DNA of 12,909 bases from Deltaproteobacteria bacterium (lineage in GTDB: Bacteria; Myxococcota_A; UBA9160; JAFDET01): positions 1 to 12,909 of the forward strand of contig JAFDET010000070.1 in NCBI GenBank assembly GCA_019310195.1, given 5' to 3'. The notes under the pieces were generated by a model. That model made no database searches. It was not told where the DNA came from and saw only the letters and a program-made list of their open reading frames with translations. A program made the translations under genes and the position numbers. Positions 1 to 6,941 of this stretch are shown here, piece by piece; positions within the stretch are counted from its first letter, which is position 1; every line of letters begins with the position of its first letter.

Positions 1-63
1 GACCCCGACAGCGTCGCCAGCGCCATCAACGCAGCGGTCGAATCACGCGACGCCCGGCACTGA
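1..63 (+). CDS. C-terminal end of an unidentified protein (partial)
   Basis: The window opens inside a reading frame that continues from the first base and ends at TGA (61-63), giving the 20-residue tail DPDSVASAINAAVESRDARH. Third positions are mostly G or C (GAC, CCC, AGC, GTC, GCC, ATC), as in the other genes here, which supports real coding. The tail looks like the end of an alpha-helical domain, but it is too short to assign a family. The gene is convergent with the Crp/Fnr-type regulator whose stop lies at 108. Its stop codon forms the first arm of the hairpin/repeat element at 61-98. It could be chance open frame, since only 60 coding bases are visible. Confidence 0.45.
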   Translation, partial: DPDSVASAINAAVESRDARH

Positions 64-98
64 GGGGACTGTCCCCTCAGTTCCTGTCCCCTCAGTTC
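61..98. repeat. Short palindrome plus 15-bp tandem repeat, REP-like, between convergent genes
   Basis: Positions 61-79 read TGAGGGGACTGTCCCCTCA, a perfect inverted repeat with a one-base centre; as RNA it can form an 8-bp stem with a CTG loop. The right arm belongs to a 15-bp unit, CTGTCCCCTCAGTTC, present twice head to tail (69-83 and 84-98). The element sits exactly between two convergent gene ends and includes the upstream gene's TGA. It could act as a bidirectional terminator or mRNA stabiliser, although there is no T-tract. From general knowledge, GGGGAC/GTCCCC palindromes in gene gaps of high-GC genomes are often members of dispersed REP-type families. Whether this one is dispersed cannot be seen from one window. 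Confidence 0.6.
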
Positions 99-107
99 CG
101 GAGCTGC

Positions 108-800
108 CTAGTTCTCTTCGGGGACCTTGCGGGGGTTCCAGAGCAGGTCGCTGACGGCGTCGAGGTCGACGAGCTCGAACAGGTTGTCGTCGCGGCGCAG
201 CCAGCCCTGGCGCTCCCAACGCCGCAGCTCGCGGTTGACCTCCTCGCGGGTCGCGTAGACCAGTCGGGCCAGCAGAGATTGGGAGACCGGCTCGGTGATG
301 AGCAGGCCGGTCGCGGTCTTCTCGCCGATCTCCTCCGCCAGGGAGAGCAGCATCTTGGCCAGCCGGGCGCGCATGGTCAGGAAGTAGCTGTCCTCCAGGG
401 CATCGGTGGTGAGCCGCAGCCGGTCGGCAAACACCTCGAGAAGCTTCAGCGCCATGCGCGGGCGCTCCTCCAGCAGGCTGCGCAGGTCGCGGGCGTCCAC
501 CGAAGCGATCGTGGTGTCGGTGGTGGCCACGATGGTGGCGGTACGGGGCGTTCCCGCGAACAGCGCGATCTCCCCGAAGACCTCGCCGGAGCCGAACTGG
601 CGGATCACCAGGTCGCGCCCGGCCGGCGAGGTCACCACCACGCGGACCTGCCCTTGCTCGACCCAGTAGAGCCGGGCGGCCTCGTCGCCCCGGTGAAAGA
701 CTTCCTGGCCCCGAGGCACCCGGTCGGTGATGGCCAGGGCGCGCAGCGCCGCCACGTCCTCCTGGGAGAAGTGGCCGAAGAACCCGGTGCCCTGATCCAT
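108..800 (-). CDS. Crp/Fnr-family transcriptional regulator (CRP-like recognition helix)
   Basis: The 230-residue protein has the usual Crp/Fnr length and order. An N-terminal cyclic-nucleotide-binding beta-roll (about 8-125) carries the phosphate-binding cassette FGEIALFAGTPRTATIVA (75-92), with the G-E and R-T pairs (76-77, 86-87) that contact the cyclic nucleotide in CRP. A long dimerisation helix (about 118-160) and a C-terminal winged helix-turn-helix (about 170-212) follow. The recognition helix reads TREEVNREL (184-192) and keeps the Arg-Glu-x-x-x-Arg pattern (R185, E186, R190) that reads TGTGA half-sites in CRP. There is no N-terminal cysteine cluster, so an Fnr-type iron-sulfur sensor is unlikely. 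The ATG at 800 is preceded by GGAG (complement of 807-810) at 6 nt. A matching palindrome 62 bp upstream (862-879) suggests autoregulation. The effector is inferred to be cAMP or a related nucleotide. Confidence 0.93.
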   Translation of the reverse strand: MDQGTGFFGHFSQEDVAALRALAITDRVPRGQEVFHRGDEAARLYWVEQGQVRVVVTSPAGRDLVIRQFGSGEVFGEIALFAGTPRTATIVATTDTTIASVDARDLRSLLEERPRMALKLLEVFADRLRLTTDALEDSYFLTMRARLAKMLLSLAEEIGEKTATGLLITEPVSQSLLARLVYATREEVNRELRRWERQGWLRRDDNLFELVDLDAVSDLLWNPRKVPEEN

Positions 801-861
801 GCGAGGCTCCGTACACGAATGCTATCGCTCCCCCCGGGGAAAGCCAGGAAATCCGTTGCCG

Positions 862-879
862 CTGTGCGACTTCGCACAG
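862..879. promoter_or_regulatory. Putative CRP-type operator in the divergent control region
   Basis: CTGTGCGA-CT-TCGCACAG is a perfect 18-bp palindrome. Its core, TGTGC-N6-GCACA (863-878), has exactly the half-site sequence and 6-bp spacing of the CRP consensus TGTGA-N6-TCACA, with A replaced by C symmetrically. It lies 62 bp before the Crp/Fnr-type gene (minus) and 104 bp before the secreted-protein gene (plus). A weak -10-like TAGCAT on the minus strand (about 818-823) would put the operator centre near -60, close to a CRP class I position. The promoter call is weak, but the palindrome is unambiguous. Confidence 0.65.
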
Positions 880-983
880 GGCCGGTGGCTCCGGAAGGTC
901 GATCTTTCACCCTGTTGGCGGCGCCCGCCGGTGCGGGTTCCGCTGCAAGGCGCGGGTGGCATTTGGAACAAAGAGCATGAGTC

Positions 984-1616
984 ATGGGGAGGGGCCACTA
1001 CCCCGGCAAGCGCGGCGGCCAGGCGCGGACGGTTCTGTTGTCACTTCTGGCAGGGCTGGTTCCGCACGTCGCGATCACACTCGACGCTCGTTCTGAAGAG
1101 CCTCCCGCGCCCCCTATTCCCCGGACCGAGCAGCTGGCGGCATTGCCGAGGGCCGCTCCCGGTCCGGCTCCGGAAGCCGCGGGACGCGAGGCCTCCGGCT
1201 ACTTCTCGCTGCCCGACTCCAAAGTGAACGGCACCTTCCAATGGTTCCAGGTTCCCCCGGGCTTCAACGGGATCCAGACCGCCGAGCCGCCCAGTCGCAT
1301 CGCTCGCGTCGAAGCCCGCGGCCTGCGCACGTCCATCGCCGCCTGGTGGCTTTCCGGCGAGCTGCGCATCTTCGAGAGCGAGACGGCGCGCGGCGGCGCG
1401 TTCCGTTGCGGCTGTCAGACCCAGATCGCCGGTGCACCCGCCGCCGCCCGCGTGGTGGCCGAGGCGCTGGCCTGCATGAATCTGCCCGTGGGTCCGTCGG
1501 GGATCGAGGTGAGGGTCACCCGCGAGCATTCCCTGAGCGCGACCGGCCCCATCTCCCGCGCCATCCGCGGCCTGCCCGCGCCCGACGAGAGCGCGGCCTG
1601 GGCCTGCCGGCCCTGA
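984..1616 (+). CDS. Hypothetical secreted protein with four cysteines
   Basis: I do not recognise a family for this 210-residue protein. The N-terminus has a basic stretch (K9, R10, R15) followed by a hydrophobic run TVLLSLLAGLVPHVAITL (16-33), which reads as a signal peptide or membrane anchor. A Pro/Ala/Glu-rich linker (38-68) leads into a compact domain (about 72-200) rich in aromatic and beta-type residues, with FQWFQVPPGFNG (85-96) and AAWWLSGELRIF (119-130). Cysteines lie at 142, 144, 164 and 208; the CGC pair and the later two could form disulfides in the periplasm. Third positions are strongly G/C. The ATG at 984 is the first start after an in-frame stop (978-980), but its ribosome binding site is poor. 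The gene shares the 801-983 control region with the Crp/Fnr gene and may be its target. It ends 16 bp from the uvrA stop. Confidence 0.65.
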   Translation: MGRGHYPGKRGGQARTVLLSLLAGLVPHVAITLDARSEEPPAPPIPRTEQLAALPRAAPGPAPEAAGREASGYFSLPDSKVNGTFQWFQVPPGFNGIQTAEPPSRIARVEARGLRTSIAAWWLSGELRIFESETARGGAFRCGCQTQIAGAPAAARVVAEALACMNLPVGPSGIEVRVTREHSLSATGPISRAIRGLPAPDESAAWACRP

Positions 1617-1626
1617 GCCCCGGCCT

Positions 1627-1647
1627 CCGCTGCTAGAACAGCAGCGG
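1627..1647. terminator. Hairpin across the uvrA stop codon, possible bidirectional terminator
   Basis: CCGCTGCT (1627-1634) and AGCAGCGG (1640-1647) are perfect complements around a 5-base loop, AGAAC. The structure spans the last codons and the TAG of uvrA (1633-1635) and lies 11 bp after the stop of the convergent secreted-protein gene. It therefore sits where both convergent transcripts must end. Neither side has a T-tract, so intrinsic termination is only a suggestion. Part of the symmetry may come simply from the Leu-Leu codons (CTG CTG). Confidence 0.35.
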
Positions 1648-4455
1648 CGCCAGCGCGCGGCCCGTGTGGGAGAGAGGATTCTGCGCCACCTCTTCGGGTG
1701 AGCCCTGGGCGACGATCTCGCCCCCCTTCTCTCCGCCTTCCGGCCCCAGGTCGATCACGTGGTCGGCCGTCTTCACCACGTCGAGCTGGTGCTCGATCAC
1801 CACCACCGTGTTGCCCTTGTCCACCAGCCGGTTCAGCACGTCGAGGAGCCGCTCCACGTCGGCGAAGTGCAGGCCCGTGGTGGGCTCGTCCAGCAGGTAG
1901 AGCGTGCGCCCGGTCGAGGTTCGCGAGAGCTCCTTGGCCAGCTTGATGCGCTGGGCCTCGCCTCCCGAGAGAGTCGTCGCCGGCTGGCCGAGATGGATGT
2001 AGTCGAGCCCCACGTCGTGCAGGGCCTGCAGCGCGCGCCGCACCGGCGGCACGTTCTCCAGGAACTCCAGCGCCTCCTCCACCGTCATGTCCAGAACGTC
2101 GGCGATGCTCTTGCCCTTGTAGGTCACTTCGAGGGTTTCGCGGTTGTAGCGACGGCCGCGGCACACCTCGCACGGTACGAAGAGATCCGGGAGGAAGTGC
2201 ATCTCGACGCGCAGGATCCCGTCACCCGTGCACGCCTCGCAGCGTCCGCCCTTCACGTTGAACGAGAAGCGCCCCGGCGCGTAGCCCCGTGCCCGCGCCT
2301 CGGGAACCTGGCTGAAGAGCCGCCGGATGCCGTCGAACACGCCCACGTAGGTGGCCGGGTTGCTGCGCGGCGTGCGACCGATAGGTGCTTGCGAGACGTC
2401 CACGACCTTGTCGATCTGCTCCAGACCGCGCAGACGATCGAAAGCACCCGACGGCTCCTTGGCGCCGTGCAGCTTGCGGGCCAGCTCGCGGTGGAGCGTG
2501 TCATTGATCAGGGTGGACTTGCCCGAGCCGGAGACACCGGTCACCGAAACCAGCAGACCCAGCGGCAGCCGCAGGGTCACGTCGCGCAAGTTGTGCTGGC
2601 GACAGCCCGTCAGGACCAGGGCCTTGTCGCGCGGCGGGCGCCGGCGCTTCGGCACGGGAATGCCCCTGCGGCCGGAGAGGTAGGCGCCGGTCAGGGAGGC
2701 TCGGTCGGCCTCGATGGTGGCTGGCGGCCCTTCGGCCACGACGTGGCCGCCGTGGATGCCGGCCCCCGGTCCCATGTCCACGATCCAGTCCGCGGCGCGG
2801 ATCGTCGCCTCGTCGTGCTCCACCACCACCACGCTGTTGCCCAGGTCGCGCAGTCGCTTCAGGGTCTCCAGCAGCCGCGCGTGGTCGCGGGCGTGCAGGC
2901 CGATGGAAGGCTCGTCCAGGATGTAGAGCACGCCCATCAGGCTGGAGCCCACCTGGGTGGCCAGCCGGATGCGCTGGGCCTCGCCGCCGGACAAGCTCGC
3001 AGCGGGGCGGTCCAGGGTCAGGTAGTCGAGCCCCACGTCCACCAGGAAGTGCAGGCGCTCGCGGATCTCGCGCAGCACCCGGTCGGCGATCTCGCGCTCG
3101 GTGCCGCTCACCTGCAGCGCATCCAGGAAGCGCGTCGCTTCGCCCACCGACAGGCGCGCCAGCGCATCGATGCCTAGCCCGCCCACGCGGATGCTGCGGG
3201 CCTCGACGCGCAGCCGTGAGCCCTCGCACACGTCGCAGGGTCGCGGCGCCAGGTAGCGGTTGAGACCGTCGTCGCCCGTTTCCCGCCGGCGCCGTTCCAG
3301 CTCTCCCACCACGCCGTCCCAGCGCCGCTTCACGCGGCGGCCCTTGCCGCCGCGCGGAACGGGAAACATCACCTCGCCGGCGCCGGTGCCCAGCAGGATT
3401 CCGCGGCGCGCGCGCGCGGGCAGGTCGTCCCACGGCGTCTCGACGTCCACGTCGAAGTGCTCCGCCAGGGCCTTCACCAGCGAGCGGTAGTAGCGCGGCA
3501 TCCTGCGGCCGCCCCACGGCTCGATCGCGCCGGTCATCAGGCTTCGCGAGCCGTCGGGAACCAGGCGCTCCGGATCGACCTCGGCGCGGGTTCCCAGCCC
3601 GCCGCAGGTGGCGCATGCGCCGGCGGGGCTGTTGAAGGAGAAGAGCCGCGGCGCCAGCTCGGGGAACGACAGCCCGCACGTCACGCAGGCGGCGCTCTCG
3701 GAGAGGGTCCACTCCTCGCGGCCGGGCCCCACGTCCACGGTCACCAGGCCTCCGCCCAGCCGCAGCGCCGTTTCGATGGATTCCGCAATGCGCCCGCTGG
3801 CCGTCGGCTTGACCGCCACGCGATCCACGACCAGGTCGATGTCGTGGGTGGCGTTGCGCACCAGGCGGATCTCGTCGGACAGGTCGTGGGTCTCGCCGTC
3901 GATGCGCACCCGCACGAAGCCCTGCCGCCGGAAGGCGTCCAGCTCCTTGCGGTACTCGCCCTTGCGCCCGCGCACCACCGGCGCCAGGACCTGCACGCGC
4001 GCGCCGTCGCCAAGCTCCAACACGCGGTCGGTCATCTGCTGCACGGTCTGGGCCTGGATCGGATTGCCGCATGACCAGCAGTAAGGCCGCCCGATGCGTG
4101 CCCAGAGCAGCCGCAGGTAGTCGTAAACCTCGGTCACCGTGCCCACCGTCGAGCGCGGACTGCGAGCGGCGGTTTTCTGCTCGATGGCGATGGCCGGGGA
4201 GAGCCCGTCGATGGACTCCACGTCCGGCTTCTGGAGCTGATCCAGGAACTGGCGCGCGTAGGCGGACAGCGACTCCACGTAGCGCCGCTGGCCCTCGGCA
4301 TACAAGGTGTCGAACGCCAGGGACGACTTGCCGGAGCCGGACAGGCCGGTGATCACCACCAGGCGGTCCCGGGGCAGATCCAGATCGAGGTCTTGCAGGT
4401 TGTGGACGCGGGCGCCGCGGATGCGGATGTGATCGAGGTCGATGTCCGACCCCAC
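1633..4455 (-). CDS. uvrA: Excinuclease ABC subunit A (UvrA)
   Basis: UvrA is the damage-recognition ATPase of nucleotide excision repair; it loads UvrB onto distorted DNA in the cytoplasm. From the GTG at 4455 the protein is 940 residues, equal to E. coli UvrA. Visible parts: Walker A of the first ATPase GLSGSGKSS (37-45); CWSCG (126-130); first zinc module with cysteine pairs at 257/260 and 281/284; ABC signature LSGGEAQRIRLA (488-499); Walker B YILDEPSIGLH (511-521); second Walker A GVSGSGKST (640-648); second zinc module with pairs at 739/742 and 762/765; signature LSGGEAQRIKLA (829-840); and Walker B LYLLDEPTTGLHF (852-864). All key residues are intact. The open frame extends upstream to 4881, but that part is antisense-like shadow of the SurA-like gene. 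The GTG overlaps that gene's TAG (TAGTG), implying translational coupling. No SOS operator is expected directly before an internal operon gene, and none was seen. Confidence 0.98.
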   Translation of the reverse strand: MGSDIDLDHIRIRGARVHNLQDLDLDLPRDRLVVITGLSGSGKSSLAFDTLYAEGQRRYVESLSAYARQFLDQLQKPDVESIDGLSPAIAIEQKTAARSPRSTVGTVTEVYDYLRLLWARIGRPYCWSCGNPIQAQTVQQMTDRVLELGDGARVQVLAPVVRGRKGEYRKELDAFRRQGFVRVRIDGETHDLSDEIRLVRNATHDIDLVVDRVAVKPTASGRIAESIETALRLGGGLVTVDVGPGREEWTLSESAACVTCGLSFPELAPRLFSFNSPAGACATCGGLGTRAEVDPERLVPDGSRSLMTGAIEPWGGRRMPRYYRSLVKALAEHFDVDVETPWDDLPARARRGILLGTGAGEVMFPVPRGGKGRRVKRRWDGVVGELERRRRETGDDGLNRYLAPRPCDVCEGSRLRVEARSIRVGGLGIDALARLSVGEATRFLDALQVSGTEREIADRVLREIRERLHFLVDVGLDYLTLDRPAASLSGGEAQRIRLATQVGSSLMGVLYILDEPSIGLHARDHARLLETLKRLRDLGNSVVVVEHDEATIRAADWIVDMGPGAGIHGGHVVAEGPPATIEADRASLTGAYLSGRRGIPVPKRRRPPRDKALVLTGCRQHNLRDVTLRLPLGLLVSVTGVSGSGKSTLINDTLHRELARKLHGAKEPSGAFDRLRGLEQIDKVVDVSQAPIGRTPRSNPATYVGVFDGIRRLFSQVPEARARGYAPGRFSFNVKGGRCEACTGDGILRVEMHFLPDLFVPCEVCRGRRYNRETLEVTYKGKSIADVLDMTVEEALEFLENVPPVRRALQALHDVGLDYIHLGQPATTLSGGEAQRIKLAKELSRTSTGRTLYLLDEPTTGLHFADVERLLDVLNRLVDKGNTVVVIEHQLDVVKTADHVIDLGPEGGEKGGEIVAQGSPEEVAQNPLSHTGRALAPLLF

Positions 4456-5504
4456 TATTGGCCGGCGGCGGACGGGGGACTGGACGAGAACGAGGGAGCG
4501 GCGTCCGCGTAGATGCCCTTGCGCTCGATGTAGGTCTGCTCGCGGAGCTGCTCCAGGAAGGCGGTGTACTCCTCCGCCATCCTCTCCTCGAAGATCTCGT
4601 GGCGGAGCTCGGGCTCGGCGTCCTCGAAGGTCTTGGGCTCGAACTCCCTGCGCTGCACCAAATAGAGCACGTTGCAGCCGAAGGGCGTGCGCAGGACCGG
4701 GCTCATCTGGCCCGCCTGGAGCGCGGAGACCGGCTCGGCCATCCACGCAGCCAGTGCGGCGCTGTGCACCCAGCCCACGTCGCCGCCGAACTGCGCGTTG
4801 ACCGCGGATGTGTCTCGGGCCACCGCTGCGAAGTCTTCGCCGGCGTTCACCTGCGCCCGCGCCCCCTCGGCCACCGCGCACGCCTCGGTCTCCGTGGCGT
4901 CCGTGCCGTCACCGAAGGGAACCAGGATGTGGCGCAGTCGCACCTCCTGGCCGCCCTCGGGCTGGCCCGCGTAGCGCTTCTCGTACAGCGCGAGGACCTC
5001 CTTGTCCTCCACGCGGACCCTGGAGCGGATCGCGCCGCTGATCAGCTTCTGGCGCTGGATCTCGCCCCGGATCTGATCGCGGTAGGCCTCGTAGGTCATT
5101 CCCTTGGCTTCCACCGTCCGCCGAAGCTGGTCCATGGTGAGGCCGGTCTCGTTGGCGATCGCCGCAATGGCGGTGTCGATCTCCACCTCGGTGGCATCGA
5201 TCTCGATGCGGCGGACGGCCTGCTCGATGAGGCGGCGCTCGATCATCCGCTCCAGGATCTCGGCGCGCATCTTGACGATCTCGGACCGGGGCGCGCCCGC
5301 GGCGTTCATCTTGGCCTGCACCGGCGCCGCGAAGCGCTCCACCTCGGAGGCCAGCACGATGTCCGCGCCCACCTGGGCGGCGATCCCGTCCACGAACTCC
5401 TCCCCGTGGATCGGGGCGGCGAGGGCGAGCAGGCCGAGGCTCGCGAGGGCGGCGTGGCGGATCGATCTCATGGTCGCTTGGAGGTCCCGCTGAAGAGGGC
5501 TCAT
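4455..5504 (-). CDS. SurA/PpiC-type periplasmic peptidyl-prolyl isomerase and chaperone
   Basis: This protein likely helps fold outer-membrane or periplasmic proteins. With the start at 5504 it has 349 residues. A signal peptide is centred on MRSIRHAALASLGLLALAAP (12-31), with likely cleavage near HGEE. A SurA-type N-terminal helical domain (about 36-165) begins VDGIAAQVGADIVLASEVERF. One parvulin (PpiC) rotamase domain (about 186-286) follows, starting VRLRHILVPFGDG and including FGGDVGWVHS and the C-terminal strand of the fold. A C-terminal helix and a Ser/Pro-rich tail close the protein. E. coli SurA has two parvulin domains; only one is present here, as in many PpiC/PrsA-like proteins. 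The second Met (5471) gives a more typical signal peptide, but the first Met has the better GGAAG-like upstream sequence, so the start is unsettled. The gene lies 73 bp after the MFS gene and overlaps uvrA by one base. Confidence 0.9.
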   Translation of the reverse strand: MSPLQRDLQATMRSIRHAALASLGLLALAAPIHGEEFVDGIAAQVGADIVLASEVERFAAPVQAKMNAAGAPRSEIVKMRAEILERMIERRLIEQAVRRIEIDATEVEIDTAIAAIANETGLTMDQLRRTVEAKGMTYEAYRDQIRGEIQRQKLISGAIRSRVRVEDKEVLALYEKRYAGQPEGGQEVRLRHILVPFGDGTDATETEACAVAEGARAQVNAGEDFAAVARDTSAVNAQFGGDVGWVHSAALAAWMAEPVSALQAGQMSPVLRTPFGCNVLYLVQRREFEPKTFEDAEPELRHEIFEERMAEEYTAFLEQLREQTYIERKGIYADAAPSFSSSPPSAAGQ

Positions 5505-5577
5505 GGTAGCGGCCGCTTCCGGGGGTGTCGCTGTAGGCCCCCACCCGGCGGATGGGGCGGATCCTCGTCGCCGGCAC

Positions 5578-6894
5578 TCACGGGGCGGCTGCGCCGGCCG
5601 GCGAGTCGGCGTCCGGGTCCTCGCTGATGGCCTCGAGCTCGCGGCGGTGGGTGTCCGGAAGGAAGAGCAGGAAGATGGCTCCCAGGAAGCAGGTTGCCGC
5701 GACGGCCGTGAGCGCCATGCCCGTGCCGCCGAGCGGCACCACCAGGCCCGCGAAGACGAACAGGCCCAGGCTCGCGCCGAGGGTCTCGACCAGCAGGATC
5801 CAGCCGCCCGCCGACGTGCGCATGGACGTGGGGAAGAGCTCGGTGGAGAGCGTGCGCGTCACCACGCCCGACGCCGTGGAGCAGAACACCATGAGCACCC
5901 AGGGCAGGGCGATGAGCGAGGCCGGGCCCAGGTAGAAGAGGCCCGCAAGGATCGGGAACGCGCCCAGCATGGCCGCGCCGATCAGGCGCCGGCCGTAGCG
6001 GTCGCCCAGGCGCCCGGCCAGGGGTCCGCCGATGATTCCCAGCGCGCCGAAGCCCACCGTCAGCGCTGCATACTCGCCGGGCGACCAGCCGTGGGCGTTC
6101 TGGAGGAAGTCGGACACGAAGCGGAAGGCGGGCCGGTGACCCGCCGTGGCCAGGAAGGTCGCGGCTCCCAGCAGCAACGCCCGTCCCGGGTAGTTTCGTA
6201 CCAGGGCCAGCACGGGCCGGATCGCGCCGGAGAGGCCACCCACGTGGGCGCGCCCGGCGGCGCTGGCCGCGTAGCGGCGCGTCTCCGTCAGATTGCGGCG
6301 GAAGAAGGGCAGCAGCAGGATCGCCAGGCCACCCAGTGCGTAGATCGAACGCCATCCGTAGGGGATCACGTTCACCTGGGAGTACACGCCCGCTCCCAGA
6401 CCGAAGCCCACCGAGCCGACGGCGGCGAGCACGCCGATGCCCCAGCCGCGGTGCCCGGCGGGAAACTCCTCGGCCACCATCACGAACGACACCACGCTGG
6501 CCGAGCTGGCGAAGCTGCGCGTCAGGATCTGACAGGCCGCCAGCGCCTGGGCGGTGGGCGCGAACGCGGTGAGGAACGAGCCGAGGCTCATGCCCACGAC
6601 GCAAGCGAGCAAGAGCCGCCGCCGTCCGACGCGGTCCGCCAGGGGCACGATCAGGAAGGCCGCCAGCGAGCCGACCTCGATCGAGCCCATCAGGCTGCCC
6701 TTCTCCACATCGCTCAGGCCGAAGTCGGCGCCGATCTGCGGCAGCGCCGCGCCGATCAGGCCCAGGTCGTAGTTCTCGAAGAGCATGGCGAAGGCGATGA
6801 AGCCCAGCAGCCGGATGTGCTCCGGCCCGACGCCGGCGGGAATCGGGAAGGGCAGCCACCAGGGACGCCGGGTCGGAGGGGGGGCCTCGGCCAT
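5578..6894 (-). CDS. Major facilitator superfamily transporter (12 TM)
   Basis: This 438-residue inner-membrane protein has about twelve hydrophobic segments in two halves. The MFS motif A loops ADRVGRRR (86-93) and GDRYGRR (297-303) occur after the second segment of each half, as expected. FENYDLGLIGAALPQI (39-54) in the first segment and ELFPTSMRTSAGG (352-364) before the tenth resemble the sugar-porter and aromatic-acid/H+ symporter branches of the superfamily. A large cytoplasmic loop (about 200-235) divides the halves, and the tail after 412 is acidic and Pro/Ala-rich. The substrate cannot be read from the sequence. The gene is 47 bp downstream of the GH1 gene on the same strand, so uptake of a glycoside or export of its product is a reasonable guess. 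The start at 6894 has only a weak, distant purine stretch before it. Confidence 0.92.
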   Translation of the reverse strand: MAEAPPPTRRPWWLPFPIPAGVGPEHIRLLGFIAFAMLFENYDLGLIGAALPQIGADFGLSDVEKGSLMGSIEVGSLAAFLIVPLADRVGRRRLLLACVVGMSLGSFLTAFAPTAQALAACQILTRSFASSASVVSFVMVAEEFPAGHRGWGIGVLAAVGSVGFGLGAGVYSQVNVIPYGWRSIYALGGLAILLLPFFRRNLTETRRYAASAAGRAHVGGLSGAIRPVLALVRNYPGRALLLGAATFLATAGHRPAFRFVSDFLQNAHGWSPGEYAALTVGFGALGIIGGPLAGRLGDRYGRRLIGAAMLGAFPILAGLFYLGPASLIALPWVLMVFCSTASGVVTRTLSTELFPTSMRTSAGGWILLVETLGASLGLFVFAGLVVPLGGTGMALTAVAATCFLGAIFLLFLPDTHRRELEAISEDPDADSPAGAAAP

Positions 6895-6941
6895 GGACGC
6901 GAGAGGTTACCGCCTTCGGCTCTCGTCGGGATGCAGGCGGG

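Noticed and set aside
61..98. CRISPR repeat
   Set aside because: Two adjacent 15-bp copies without spacers and no cas genes; it is a tandem/palindromic element, not an array.
1759..3177. A 472-codon plus-strand open frame inside uvrA
   Set aside because: It is antisense to conserved UvrA ATPase motifs; the predicted product is compositionally biased with no recognisable domain.
4456..4881. N-terminal extension of UvrA to an upstream start (1082 residues)
   Set aside because: The added 142 residues are Arg/Gly-rich and overlap the SurA-like gene in another frame. Starting at GTG 4455 gives exactly 940 residues with a normal UvrA N-terminus.
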